64,000 bases of DNA from Myxococcaceae bacterium JPH2 (GTDB taxonomy: Bacteria; Myxococcota; Myxococcia; Myxococcales; Myxococcaceae). This document shows, piece after piece, positions 9,751 to 18,464 of this stretch (positions within the stretch are counted from its first letter, which is position 1; the number at the start of each line of letters is the position of its first letter). Location: the NCBI GenBank assembly GCA_016458225.1, contig JAEMGR010000013.1, positions 183,184 through 247,183 on the forward strand. The letters run 5' to 3'. The position numbers were made by a program, and so were the translations under genes. The notes beneath the pieces were generated by a model, which worked only from the letters and a program-made list of their open reading frames with translations, ran no database searches and had not been told where the DNA came from.

Positions 9751-11066
9751 AACTTCACCAGCGCCGCGCGGTCCGTCGCGTTGAGGGCGCGGAACCCATC
9801 GCGCGCCTTCTGCGCCTCGCCCCCGTGCCAGAGGATGGCCTCCTCGAAGGTGCGCGCGCGCCCGTCATGCAGGAAGGCCGCATACGGCAACACTGTCTGC
9901 GTCAGGCCCAGGCCCCACAGCGGCGCCGTGCGCCACTCGCTGCCGGTGGCCGCGCCGTCCGGGCGACCGTCCGCCAGATCCGGACCCATGTCATGCAGCA
10001 GCAGGTCCGAGTACGGGTGGATGCGCTGCTGGGACAACTCCGCGACGGGGTGCTGGCCCGTCTCCAGCGTCTCGCGGTGGCACTTCTCGCAGCCGAGCGC
10101 ACGGAACTTCGCCTCGCCCAGCTTCACCTGCGCATCATCGAGGGCCGTGCGCGCCGGCACACCCAGGGACTGCGCGTAGAAGACCGCGGCGCTCAGCGTC
10201 GCCTCGGAAACCTCGAACGTGCCGTCCGCCTCGGGGAAGAGGGGATTCGAGAGCCCCATGTCGTTGAAGTACGCCTCGGCGGACTGCTGCGTCAGGTTGG
10301 GGCTGTTGGCCTTCCAGCCGAAGCGCCCCGGGGCCAGCGCCTGCTTGCGCACGTCCCAGACCTGATTCACGCGCCCGGAGATGCCATCGCCGTCCCGGTC
10401 GGAGGGGTCGGCCATGGATTCGAGCGTCGCGATGTCCACGGCCTCCAGCAGGCCCAGTCCGAAGACGGGCGGCGGCAGGCGCAGCGACATCAGCATGTTT
10501 GGCGGGAGCGCCGAGCCGTCCGTGGGAACCACGGTGACCGAGGGCTTGCGCATGCCATAGGCCGTTCCGTCCATGTACTGGCCCTGGCTCTCGGTCCAGG
10601 CCAGCGTGACGGCCGCCTCGGGCTTCACGTTGTAGACGGCCTGGTCCTGCACCTGGAAGCCGAAGCCCGGCACTGGCACCGCGCCGTTGGGATGGTTGGG
10701 CGTCCCTTCCGGCAGGCTCACGCGCACGAGCAACTGCGTACGCTGCGGGCCCTGGCCCATCACCGGCATGCCGCGGCCGTTGCGCAGATGGCAGCCGTTG
10801 CACGAGGTGTTGTTGTACGTGGGACCCAGCCCCGGGTTGACCGGGGCCGGACCGGGGACGAACAAGGCCGCGAAGGCCGCGTCGCCCTTGCGGTGAAGGT
10901 CCTCGTGCTCCGCGGAGAGATTGGGCGCGGGCAGGGCGAACGCCTGCGACGTACGGTTGTCGATGGTGGTCTCGCCTCCCGCCCGAGGAGGCGCTTCAGG
11001 TGTCACGGGCTCCTCGCCGCACCCGGCGGCCAGGAGCAGACTTCCCACAATCAAGGCACGTCGCAT
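9735..11066 (-). CDS. Di-heme c-type oxidoreductase lipoprotein (DUF1111 type)
   Basis: 443-residue exported protein carrying two CxxCH haem-attachment motifs: CNGCH near residue 95 and CEKCH near residue 330. It belongs to the DUF1111 / di-heme oxidoreductase (putative thiol oxidoreductase) family, distantly related to MauG and cytochrome c peroxidases. The N-terminus is a lipoprotein signal with lipobox LAAGC, so it should be anchored to a membrane facing the periplasm. It is the last gene of a minus-strand set porin-imelysin-DUF1111 and starts 23 bp after the imelysin gene ends. Imelysin and DUF1111 genes are frequent neighbours and are linked to iron handling. The reaction catalysed here is not known; an iron or redox role is inferred from context. 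Confidence 0.85.
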   Translation of the reverse strand: MRRALIVGSLLLAAGCGEEPVTPEAPPRAGGETTIDNRTSQAFALPAPNLSAEHEDLHRKGDAAFAALFVPGPAPVNPGLGPTYNNTSCNGCHLRNGRGMPVMGQGPQRTQLLVRVSLPEGTPNHPNGAVPVPGFGFQVQDQAVYNVKPEAAVTLAWTESQGQYMDGTAYGMRKPSVTVVPTDGSALPPNMLMSLRLPPPVFGLGLLEAVDIATLESMADPSDRDGDGISGRVNQVWDVRKQALAPGRFGWKANSPNLTQQSAEAYFNDMGLSNPLFPEADGTFEVSEATLSAAVFYAQSLGVPARTALDDAQVKLGEAKFRALGCEKCHRETLETGQHPVAELSQQRIHPYSDLLLHDMGPDLADGRPDGAATGSEWRTAPLWGLGLTQTVLPYAAFLHDGRARTFEEAILWHGGEAQKARDGFRALNATDRAALVKFLGSL

Positions 11067-11089
11067 GGCATTCCCCCGCTTGGCTCGTC

Positions 11090-12181
11090 TCAGGGCAGGA
11101 CAATCTTCTTCACGTCCTTCTCGAACGTGTCATGCAGCTTCCGGATGGCGGCCTGCGCGGCCTCGATGCGAGGCGCGGCCGCGGGATCCTTGATGGACAC
11201 CGGGAACGGCTCCGGTACCTGACCCAGGGCCGCGATGGCGTCCGTGATCTCCTGGCGCACGCGCGCATCCAGCGCCGCGTCCTTCTCCTTCACCACGGAC
11301 GTCAGCGTCGTGCCCTTCGCCGCCTCGTCCGGCAGGTGGCCCAGATAGACGTTCTGCACGCTGCGAATGTTGTTGCTGAAGTCGCTGAGCGAGTTGAGCG
11401 CGAACTGGCTCTCCACCAGGTCCGGATCCTTCGCGTCGTACGGGTCGGCGATCTTCCCGTTGGCGACCTCGTCGAGGATGCCCACGATGCCCGTCAGCAT
11501 CTCCTGCGCGGCGGACTCCACGGTGGGGTAGGCCGTGTTGGCCTTGTCCCCCGCCGTGGCCAGTGTGTCGCGGTACGGCTTGTTGCCGTCCTTTCCCGTC
11601 GTCCACGAGTTCGCCAACTGGCTGCTGATGCTCTTCATGTCCGCGGTGATGGCCAGCAGGTACTCGAACTGGCGCGCGTTGAAGTCTGTCTCCTTCTTGG
11701 TGCGGTTCTCGCCGAAGAGCAGGTACTCCACCGTGTGGAAGCCCTTCTGCGCTTCGCCGAGGTTCGCCACGTACGCCGGGGTGAGCTCCTTGTCGTTCGC
11801 GAGCACTCCGTCCAGGTCCATGCGGTTGACCGGCCAGCTGTCCAGGGCCGGGTCAAACTGGTAGCTGGTCACCGGGCCGAACAGGAACGACTCGCTCTGC
11901 TCCCACGGCAGTCGCGCGGCGACCCACGCGTCCTGCGCGGCCTTCAGCTTCGCCGCGGACGGATCCGCCTTCAGCGCTGCAATCGCCGCATCCAGTTCCG
12001 TGATGCGCGTGGCGAGCTTGTTGTACGTGGGCACCACCACTGCGTCGGCGAAGTTCACCACCAATGCCTGATCCAGGCTGTCGGGCGACGGGGTCGGGGT
12101 CTTGTCGTCACCGCAGGCGCTCAGCGCGAGGGCTCCGCCGAGCAGGAGGGAGAGCTTCAGGGAACGTGAGGTCCGGAACAT
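11090..12181 (-). CDS. Imelysin-family lipoprotein (M75 / iron-associated)
   Basis: 363-residue lipoprotein with lipobox LSAC after a typical signal peptide. It belongs to the imelysin (peptidase M75) family: the GxHxxE signature is present as GFHTVEYLLFG near residue 147, in an otherwise helical protein. Imelysin-family proteins such as IrpA and the EfeO domain act in periplasmic iron capture; peptidase activity is doubtful for most members. The gene sits between a porin and a di-heme oxidoreductase on the same strand, with gaps of 27 and 23 bp, so the three are probably one transcript. The short spacers and order support a job in outer-membrane uptake and periplasmic binding of a metal ion. 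Confidence 0.87.
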   Translation of the reverse strand: MFRTSRSLKLSLLLGGALALSACGDDKTPTPSPDSLDQALVVNFADAVVVPTYNKLATRITELDAAIAALKADPSAAKLKAAQDAWVAARLPWEQSESFLFGPVTSYQFDPALDSWPVNRMDLDGVLANDKELTPAYVANLGEAQKGFHTVEYLLFGENRTKKETDFNARQFEYLLAITADMKSISSQLANSWTTGKDGNKPYRDTLATAGDKANTAYPTVESAAQEMLTGIVGILDEVANGKIADPYDAKDPDLVESQFALNSLSDFSNNIRSVQNVYLGHLPDEAAKGTTLTSVVKEKDAALDARVRQEITDAIAALGQVPEPFPVSIKDPAAAPRIEAAQAAIRKLHDTFEKDVKKIVLP

Positions 12182-12208
12182 GACAGGTTTCCTCTTTGCA
12201 ACCAGGTA

Positions 12209-13717
12209 TCAGTAGACGAAGCCGGTGGAGAGCCGGAGCGTGTTCTCCGGTCGGAAGTCGGACGAGCCCATGCGGCGATGGGCGAAATCGACCTTGGCGA
12301 ACGCGGTGCTCGCGAGCGTGTAGCCGGCGCCGACCGTGTACGTGGTGCGCTCGAAGCGGGGGTTGTCGAACAGCTCCGAGCGCGGGTTGAACTGCGTGTC
12401 GGAGTAGTCGACGCGCACGAAGGGCTCCAGCCGGTGGTCCTCGCCCAGGCCCAGGAGCGGCGCCACGTCGTAGCCCAGCTCACCCCAGGCGGCGAGCGCG
12501 TTGTCCGACACCGGCGTGCGCAGCACGTTGAGCAGGTTGGACAGGCGCGAGTTGCGCGCGGACACCGCGCTCGCGTTGCTCAGGTGGCCCCAGAGCAACA
12601 GCGCGTGGGCGCGGAACGGACCGCGCTTGAGCGACAGGTGCGCATCCAGGATGAGCACCGAGGCGGACACGTAACCGCACGGCGCCACCACGTTGGGGTT
12701 GGCGTCGTCGCACTGTTGCACCAGGTCCGGCTTGGGACGGTTGCGAGAGGTGCCGCCGTAGTACGCCGACGCTCCGAAGGTGATGCCCTCGAAGCGCGTC
12801 ACGTCCGCGCGCGCCACCGCCGCCAGGTCCGAGGCCTTCACCAACTCGAAGCGCGTCTGGTGTCCGCGAGCCACCCAGTTCTGCGAGCTGAAGCCCGTGG
12901 AGTCGAGCCCGTTGACCACCTGGCCGATGAGCCGCAGTCCCCAGGGAACCTCGAGCTTCGCCTGCAGGCCCATCTCGTCCCACGTGTTGGGGATGACGCG
13001 CGTCTCGGCCTCAGAGCGAATCGTGCCCAGGTAGTCCGTGGGACGGTAGTCGTCGAACAGCGTGCCCACCGCGACGTAGAAGCGCCCGGCGGACAGCTCC
13101 AGGTGCTGGCCCAGCTTCTTCGTGAGGTACAGCTCCTCGAGGAGCACCTCGCCGCCGCGCCCAATCTCCTGCTCGAACTCGCCGAACTCCTCGTACTCCA
13201 GCTCCATCGCGGTGCCGGTGCCGGCGTGCTCGAACTCGACCTCCATCTCGGCTTCCAGGCCGTACTCCGGCAGGCCTGCTTCCATCTCCAGCACGAGCCG
13301 GGTCGTGTCGAACTGCAGCCGCGAGTCCTTCTGCGAGCCGCCCACGCGGTTCTGGTTCTCGCCGTAGTTGAAGTAGCCGAACTGCAGCTCGCCGTAGGCG
13401 CCGAACTCCAGGTCGAGGCGAGGACGGTGCTTCTCTTCCTCGTCCTTGCCCTCCGCGGGGCCATGCGCCTCGGCGGGACGCCCGTGCTCCTCGCGCTCCT
13501 CGCGCTCTTCACGCTCTTCCTTCTTCGCCTCCTGGCGCGTGGCGTGCTCCTCGTCCACGTGGGCCGTCGGCGCGTCGGCGGGGACGGCCTCGCTCGAACC
13601 CGCGCGGGGCTCGTCCTCGATGCGGCCGCGCGCCGCTCGGGCGGTGACAGGGGTCAACAGGAGGGGTGCGAACAGCAGGGGCACCAGCAGCAGCGGCGTC
13701 GAGGTGGTGGAGCGCAT
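12209..13717 (-). CDS. Outer-membrane porin-like protein with charged N-terminal linker
   Basis: About 502 residues. The ATG at 13717 is preferred because it begins a clean signal peptide (MRSTTSTPLLLVPLLFAPLL ending near TARA); an open frame extends 14 residues further. After the signal comes a highly charged stretch of about 60 residues, mostly Glu, Lys, Arg and His, with EER repeats. Then comes a barrel of alternating strands (LDLEFGAYGELQFGYF, then LELSAGRFYVAVGTLF). It ends in an aromatic residue (LRLSTGFVY), as outer-membrane barrels usually do. It resembles phosphate-selective porin O/P-type proteins. It is the first gene of the porin-imelysin-di-heme set, so transport of a metal or anion is likely, but the substrate is not shown by the sequence. 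Confidence 0.75.
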   Translation of the reverse strand: MRSTTSTPLLLVPLLFAPLLLTPVTARAARGRIEDEPRAGSSEAVPADAPTAHVDEEHATRQEAKKEEREEREEREEHGRPAEAHGPAEGKDEEEKHRPRLDLEFGAYGELQFGYFNYGENQNRVGGSQKDSRLQFDTTRLVLEMEAGLPEYGLEAEMEVEFEHAGTGTAMELEYEEFGEFEQEIGRGGEVLLEELYLTKKLGQHLELSAGRFYVAVGTLFDDYRPTDYLGTIRSEAETRVIPNTWDEMGLQAKLEVPWGLRLIGQVVNGLDSTGFSSQNWVARGHQTRFELVKASDLAAVARADVTRFEGITFGASAYYGGTSRNRPKPDLVQQCDDANPNVVAPCGYVSASVLILDAHLSLKRGPFRAHALLLWGHLSNASAVSARNSRLSNLLNVLRTPVSDNALAAWGELGYDVAPLLGLGEDHRLEPFVRVDYSDTQFNPRSELFDNPRFERTTYTVGAGYTLASTAFAKVDFAHRRMGSSDFRPENTLRLSTGFVY

Positions 13718-13747
13718 TGGAACGGCGCGCACCCTAGACGCGGGATT

Positions 13748-13773
13748 TTGATTTTGCAAACCACTTTCAATTG
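13748..13773 (-). promoter_or_regulatory. AT-rich imperfect palindrome upstream of the porin-imelysin set
   Basis: A rare AT-rich stretch, 30-55 bp upstream of the porin ATG. It has outer half-sites TTGA and TCAA 23 bp apart (13748-13770), followed by CAATTG. It could be an operator, for example for a metal-responsive regulator, but the symmetry is weak and the regulator is a guess. Confidence 0.25.
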
Positions 13774-13788
13774 AAGGCCCAAGTAAAA

Positions 13789-13815
13789 CGCCAGCGCTGG
13801 GGTGGGGCGCTGGCG
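13789..13815 (-). terminator. Intrinsic terminator after the DUF3108 gene
   Basis: Perfect 9-bp stem CGCCAGCGC / GCGCTGGCG with a 9-base loop. In the minus direction it is followed at once by TTTTACTT. It lies 21 bp beyond the stop of the DUF3108 gene and separates it from the downstream porin operon. Confidence 0.75.
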
Positions 13816-13836
13816 GGACGGGGCGCTAACCCTGTG

Positions 13837-14709
13837 TCACCACTTGAGGTCTTCGGTTCCCTGGGCCTCGATGCGCTTCTCGCCGGGGCGGGAGACGGCG
13901 GTCAGGGTGGCCCGTACCGCGCCCAGGTCGATGGTGCCGACGGCGGCGAGCGGGAGGCGGCGCGCATCGTCGGAGATCCACACGTGCACCTCGCGGCGTT
14001 GGCTGGGGCGATCCACGCGCACGGCGGTGCCGGACATGTGCCACGCCTCGAACTCGCCCAGGGGCAGCGACACGTGCTCGCGCTGAAGCACGGTGCCCGT
14101 CATGCGCCACATGCGGCGCACGCCGTAGACGTCGAAGCAGACCTGGAGGTCCTTCTTCAGGGGGAGCTGACGCAGCAGGTACACGGAGCCGGCCACGTCG
14201 AGGCCGTCCTTGTCGAAGTTGTAGTTGGCGACGCCGCGAGGCCGATCCCCAATCTGGTAGTCCACCTTGACGGAGCGGTCCTTGGCGCCGAAGGCCACCT
14301 CCACCTTGCGGTGCAGCTCGTTCTCGGTGGCGTCCTCGGTGTATCGGGACGGGCGCAGCGTGCGCGGGTGCAGGTAGCTCATCGCGGTGCCGTGCACGCG
14401 GCGCACCTTGGAGAAGAGGGTGTTCGTCTGCGCCTCCACCTGCACGGGCAGGACGCCGTTGGCGGGGCGCTGCACGCGCATGGTCATCTTCCCGGCCTTG
14501 GCGCCCATGGCGTCCAGGTCGAACTCGAGCAGCTCGCCGGGCATGAACGCCAACGGCATTCGCAGCGCCGGCAGGCCCTGGGCGCAGGGCTCCACGGTCA
14601 TCGGCGCTTCGGGCTTGGTCGGCTCGGGCGTGGTGTCATGGCCATCCGGAAGCTGGGCCCAGGCAGTGGTGGTGGACAGCGTGAGCCAGACCACGAGGAG
14701 GGTGCGCAT
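13837..14709 (-). CDS. Exported DUF3108-like protein (first copy)
   Basis: 290-residue exported protein. The start MRTLLVVWLTL at 14709 is preferred over an in-frame ATG three codons upstream, because an AGAAGG ribosome site then sits 9 bases away rather than touching the start. A signal peptide ends near AWAQ. The body matches the DUF3108 type: FEFDLDAMGAKAGKMTMRV-like openings, an LRPSRYTED segment, and ending with predicted beta strands and VWISDDARRLPLAAVG. The family is periplasmic, has a lipoprotein-localisation-like fold, and has no defined function. The gene is downstream of a DUF4091 gene and a second DUF3108 gene, all on the minus strand, and is closed by a strong terminator. Confidence 0.75.
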   Translation of the reverse strand: MRTLLVVWLTLSTTTAWAQLPDGHDTTPEPTKPEAPMTVEPCAQGLPALRMPLAFMPGELLEFDLDAMGAKAGKMTMRVQRPANGVLPVQVEAQTNTLFSKVRRVHGTAMSYLHPRTLRPSRYTEDATENELHRKVEVAFGAKDRSVKVDYQIGDRPRGVANYNFDKDGLDVAGSVYLLRQLPLKKDLQVCFDVYGVRRMWRMTGTVLQREHVSLPLGEFEAWHMSGTAVRVDRPSQRREVHVWISDDARRLPLAAVGTIDLGAVRATLTAVSRPGEKRIEAQGTEDLKW

Positions 14710-14738
14710 TGAATCCATCCTTCTTTCATCCGAAGGGA

Positions 14739-16418
14739 CTACGGGGGGCTCCCGGGGATTGGACCGCCCGGGCGCTGTTTCTGTTCAGAGGCTTCCCACC
14801 GCTGGCGCAGTCGCGCCGTGAGGTCGTGGCGCACCTGCTCCCATTCTCGCGCGTCGCGGGTGATGTCATAGCCCGAGCGAGCCAGGCGGCGCGCGGCGGC
14901 CTGGGCGAAGGACGCGTCCCCCAGGCGGGCCAGCAGGCGCAGGTACTCGTAGTCTTCCAGGCCGTCTCGCAGGTGCTTGAGTCGCAGGGACACCACGGGC
15001 TGGTGTCGCGATGCGCCCACCCGTCCCGGAGTCCCTGGGTAGAAGAGCGTCCCATCGCCGTTCCCGCCGAACTCGAAGACGCTCGACCACACGTCCTTCT
15101 GCGTGTTGTAGGCGAAGACGGTGTCGAAATAGAGCTCACCATCCACGCCGGACTCGAAGGCCAGCACGCCCATGGCGCGGTTGAGCGGGGCGGGGTGGTC
15201 CACCATGTAGGAAGCCCAGCCGCCATACACGGCATCCACCTCCGCGTCGGGCAGGGGGCCTCCATTGCAACCGTGTGAGTTGCAGCTCTGGTACCACCAC
15301 ACCTTCGTCTCGGAGGGCAGCCGCGCGCGCAGGGCGCCCACCCCCAGCACCGTGGGACAGGTCTGCGGTCCGGGCCGCGGATAGAAGCAGTTGAGCGTGG
15401 GCGCCAGGATGTCCGCGGTCCCCTTCAAGGCATCATCCAACGGGCTGGTGACAAGCACGGGGATGTGCCCGGCCTCGCGCACCCGCTTGGACTGCGCGCG
15501 CACCAGCGGCACGTCCGCGGGCTTGGGCTCGTCCTTGGCGTAGAAGAAGAGCTGCGCGGCCCAGCCCTTCTGGCGGAAGTGCTCGGCGAAGGCGCGGTAG
15601 TACGCGACCTTCTCCGCGTCGGTGCTGGCCTTCTTGTTGTCGCGCACGTCGGTGGTGGTGAAGCGCGCGCCCGAGGGCAGCACCGTGCCGTCGAGGAAGG
15701 GCGCCATCTCCGCGTCGTAGGCGCGCCAGTCCACCACCGCGCGACCCTGCTCGAAGTGGACCGGAGGTGGATCCATGCCCATGCCGTGCGCGCTCACGCG
15801 GTGCTCCAGCAGCGCTCGACCGTAGTCGCGCAGCAGCGTGTGCGCCTCGTCCGACTCCGGGGCGAGCCCATGCGCTCGCGCGATGCTGTAGAGCGAGATG
15901 CCGAAGCTGTTCGGCAGGGATGACGTGGCGGGCAGCGCGAACGGCTGCACCTCCACCGTGAAGGGCACGCGGGCCAGGTTCGCACCATCCGCGGACAGCG
16001 CGAGCTTGCCGCGATACGTGCCAGGGGCCTGCTTCTCGGGCGCGCAGACCTCCACGTAGACGACGGCTGGGAGCGCGGCGTTGGTGGGCGCCTGCAGCGG
16101 CAGCAGCGGATCCGGCCAGGGGCCCGCGCGGCCTTGACCGTTCGACGGGGTCTTCACGTCGATGAAGCCCTCGCGCCAGACGGACGCCGTGAGCGACGCG
16201 CCTGGACCCCGCAGAAACAGCGGACGGGCGCGGATGCGCTCCACCATGCCGGGGAGGACGACCTGCGTCGCCTCACACTCGCCTCGGGCCACGCTGAGGC
16301 GGGCCTCGCGCTCACCCCGGGCGGGTGCTCCCGGTCGGATCTTGATCAACGGAGACACGACTTGTGGCGCGACCGGAGCGGCGGCCAGTGTCACCAGGAT
16401 TGCCCACGCCCATCCCAC
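14739..16418 (-). CDS. Exported DUF4091-domain glycoside hydrolase-like protein
   Basis: 559 residues with an N-terminal signal peptide (MGWAWAILVTLAAAPVAPQ). The C-terminal third has the DUF4091 hallmarks: NGDGTLFYPG, then SLRLKHLRDGLEDYEYLRLL. The middle region looks like a TIM-barrel (FFYAKDEP, VWWYQSCNSHG). DUF4091 proteins are thought to be glycoside hydrolases of uncertain specificity. Acidic residues in KDEPKPADV and FESGVDGELYFDT are candidate catalytic positions, which is inference. The gene is flanked on the same strand by two DUF3108 genes, with gaps of about 30 bp on each side, suggesting a three-gene transcript for an envelope or extracellular polysaccharide function. Confidence 0.8.
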   Translation of the reverse strand: MGWAWAILVTLAAAPVAPQVVSPLIKIRPGAPARGEREARLSVARGECEATQVVLPGMVERIRARPLFLRGPGASLTASVWREGFIDVKTPSNGQGRAGPWPDPLLPLQAPTNAALPAVVYVEVCAPEKQAPGTYRGKLALSADGANLARVPFTVEVQPFALPATSSLPNSFGISLYSIARAHGLAPESDEAHTLLRDYGRALLEHRVSAHGMGMDPPPVHFEQGRAVVDWRAYDAEMAPFLDGTVLPSGARFTTTDVRDNKKASTDAEKVAYYRAFAEHFRQKGWAAQLFFYAKDEPKPADVPLVRAQSKRVREAGHIPVLVTSPLDDALKGTADILAPTLNCFYPRPGPQTCPTVLGVGALRARLPSETKVWWYQSCNSHGCNGGPLPDAEVDAVYGGWASYMVDHPAPLNRAMGVLAFESGVDGELYFDTVFAYNTQKDVWSSVFEFGGNGDGTLFYPGTPGRVGASRHQPVVSLRLKHLRDGLEDYEYLRLLARLGDASFAQAAARRLARSGYDITRDAREWEQVRHDLTARLRQRWEASEQKQRPGGPIPGSPP

Positions 16419-16448
16419 GCCCGTTCCCCCTTCCCCCGAGCACCGCCG

Positions 16449-17255
16449 CTAGCCGCCTGGGGTCTCTGCTCGGGCCACCGTGACCGCTCGGCCCGGTTTG
16501 TAGTCGGTGAGTTCCGCCACCACCGTGCCCAGCGAGAACTCCGCCTCGATTCGCACGGGGACATGGCTCGCGTCCGAGGACAGGTACGCGACCAGGTCGC
16601 GCTTCGTGTCCAGTTTGCCGCCGAACTCGGTGTGCACGCGCACGCGGAAGGCCTCCCGCGGTCCCATGCCGGTGGAGACGACCTCGCGCGCTTCCACCAT
16701 CGCGTGCATGGAGAACTGCTTGCTGCCGGTGAACACGGAATAGACATACTCGCGGCCCACCGCGAGGTCTTGATTGCGCAGCGCGAACGTGGCGCCCGTC
16801 ATGTCCATGGTGCCTCGCGGCAGCTCATGTGTGGACTCGCGTGGGGCGTCGCTGTCCTTCTGTTTGATGACGAGCGCGCTGGTGCCGTCCGCGGTCATCT
16901 TGATGCGCTGGCGTCGGCGCTTGCCATTCTCGTCCGAGTGCAGGTCGCTGCCCGCCACGCGCTGGCCCGCCGCGTCCCAGTACGACACGAAGCGGCTTTT
17001 GATGGGCCACACGCCGATGACGTCATCCGACTTCGCCACGGACACGATGGGCCAGACGTTCTGTTCCCATTGCGTCATGGGCGCGCCCACCGTCACCTGC
17101 GCCGTGCCCGCGGTGATGCCGAGGTACCTCACGCGATATTGGGCCTGCTCGCCGGGACCGAACGCGGACGGCGCGGTGCCATCGGCGAGACAGACTCCTG
17201 CCCACAGCAGCCCCGTCAACGCGGCTCCGAGCCCCCACTTGGACTGCCTGCGCAT
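16449..17255 (-). CDS. Exported DUF3108-like protein (second copy)
   Basis: 268 residues with a signal peptide ending near CLADG. It has the DUF3108 start FGPGEQAQYRVRYLGITAGTA, the VWPIKSRFVSYWDAAGQR segment, and a C-terminal strand region (RDLVAYLSSDASHVPVRIEA). This layout is typical of the family: a beta-rich periplasmic protein with no known catalytic residues. It resembles the gene 1.7 kb further on (13837-14709), so the two are likely old paralogues. It is the first gene of the minus-strand run DUF3108-DUF4091-DUF3108. A 304-bp divergent region separates it from the plus-strand zinc-ribbon gene. Confidence 0.75.
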   Translation of the reverse strand: MRRQSKWGLGAALTGLLWAGVCLADGTAPSAFGPGEQAQYRVRYLGITAGTAQVTVGAPMTQWEQNVWPIVSVAKSDDVIGVWPIKSRFVSYWDAAGQRVAGSDLHSDENGKRRRQRIKMTADGTSALVIKQKDSDAPRESTHELPRGTMDMTGATFALRNQDLAVGREYVYSVFTGSKQFSMHAMVEAREVVSTGMGPREAFRVRVHTEFGGKLDTKRDLVAYLSSDASHVPVRIEAEFSLGTVVAELTDYKPGRAVTVARAETPGG

Positions 17256-17559
17256 CGAGCGAACTCCCTCGCAAGGAAACTAGGTAGCCGGCCCTGGCTC
17301 CGCCAACCCCGCCCCCCCGAACCCTTCGCCGCGCCGGACATTTCCAGGACGCGCCCGGCCTTCCGCCATTCAACGCCCGCCCGGTCGTTCTCCGGTCGCA
17401 CGGCCAGGGTGCCCCACCAGGTCCGCACTTTGGCATGTCCGGGTGACAAATCCCCGACGCCCCGCGTCGTCCTCCATGGGAGGTGGTTTCGCGGGTAGGG
17501 ACTGGCGGGACGGGCTGCTAGCCTCGCGCCCCGCGTCCACACGCCCAGGAGTCGCGCGC
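17256..17559. other. Divergent intergenic region without a convincing gene
   Basis: 304 bp between the DUF3108 gene (minus) and the zinc-ribbon gene (plus). It must hold promoters for both, but I see no convincing promoter boxes, RNA or conserved motif. A GTG at 17443 would extend the zinc-ribbon ORF by 39 residues, but that extension is Arg/Pro/Ser-rich and looks non-coding. Confidence 0.4.
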
Positions 17560-17772
17560 ATGGCCAGTGATTTCGATTTCGACGATGACGCCCAGCAGGA
17601 GTCCGGCAGCGCTGGCAAGGCGCGCAAGGACTACGATTGTCCGTCCTGCAACGCCAACAACCCGCTGGACGAGCCGCTCGTCAACGGCGACGAGGTTCGT
17701 TGCAACTACTGTGGCTGCGAGTTCAAGGCGACCGTCAACGCCGAGGGCCGCATGAAGTTCAAGGAAGTGTGA
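17560..17772 (+). CDS. Small zinc-ribbon protein
   Basis: 70 residues from the ATG at 17560. An acidic N-terminus (DFDFDDDAQQ) is followed by a clear zinc ribbon with two knuckles, CPSC and CNYCGC, 23 residues apart (YDCPSCNANNPLDEPL, then VRCNYCGCEFKATV). The C-terminal KFKEV is short, so the ribbon is essentially the whole protein. Such small ribbons often act as adaptor or nucleic-acid binding proteins, and I cannot assign a partner. It is convergent with the yggS gene, with 20 bp between the stops. Confidence 0.75.
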   Translation: MASDFDFDDDAQQESGSAGKARKDYDCPSCNANNPLDEPLVNGDEVRCNYCGCEFKATVNAEGRMKFKEV

Positions 17773-17792
17773 CGAGGGCCCGGGGGCGGGCC

Positions 17793-18464
17793 TCAGGTCC
17801 GCTCGCCGAAGATGGCCGTGCCCACCCGGACGAGCGTGGCGCCTTCCTCGATGGCCTGCTCGAAGTCGTGGGTCGTTCCCATGGACAGGCCCGGCAGCCC
17901 GTGCGCTCGGGCCAGCTCCCGCAGCGCGCGGAAGCCCTCGCGCACGCGGGCGTCGTCCTCGGAGGGAGGCGGCAGCGCCATCAGTCCCACGAGCTGGAGC
18001 GCGGACAGCTCCTTCGCCGCATCCAGGAATGCGCCCAGCTCGGAGGGGGGCAGGCCGCTCTTGGTCGCCTCGCCCCCCACGTTCACCTCGACGTAACAGG
18101 GCAGGGGCGGCGCGTCCTGGCGGCGCTTGGCCAGCTCCCGCGCGACCTCCAGGCGGTCCAGCGCGTGGAAGGCGCTCGCGACGCGGGCGACGTACTTCAC
18201 CTTGTTGGTCTGCAGGGCGCCGATGGCGTGCCAGCGCAGGTCCTTCAAGTCGGCCAGCTCCACCGCCTTGTCGCGCAGCTCCTGGGCGTAGTTCTCGCCG
18301 AAGTCGCGCTGCCCGGCGGCGTACGCCTCGCGGATGAGGGCCGCGGGCTTGAGCTTGGAGACGGCCACCAGCGTGACGGACTCCACGGGACGCCCCGCGC
18401 GCTTGCACGCCGCCGCGACGCGCTCTCGCACCCGGGCCAGGTTCTCCGCCACGCTCGTGCTCAT
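17793..18464 (-). CDS. YggS/PLPBP-family pyridoxal phosphate homeostasis protein
   Basis: 223 residues, the full length for the YggS family. This is a single-domain alanine-racemase-like barrel that carries PLP and helps keep cellular PLP and amino-acid pools balanced. The PLP lysine is Lys37 in VAVSKLKP. Further family marks are [24 protein letters not shown], and the closing [13 protein letters not shown] with [11 protein letters not shown]. It overlaps the upstream maf gene by 4 bp (ATGA), so the pair is translationally coupled. It has no predicted export signal. Confidence 0.93.
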   Translation of the reverse strand: MSTSVAENLARVRERVAAACKRAGRPVESVTLVAVSKLKPAALIREAYAAGQRDFGENYAQELRDKAVELADLKDLRWHAIGALQTNKVKYVARVASAFHALDRLEVARELAKRRQDAPPLPCYVEVNVGGEATKSGLPPSELGAFLDAAKELSALQLVGLMALPPPSEDDARVREGFRALRELARAHGLPGLSMGTTHDFEQAIEEGATLVRVGTAIFGERT

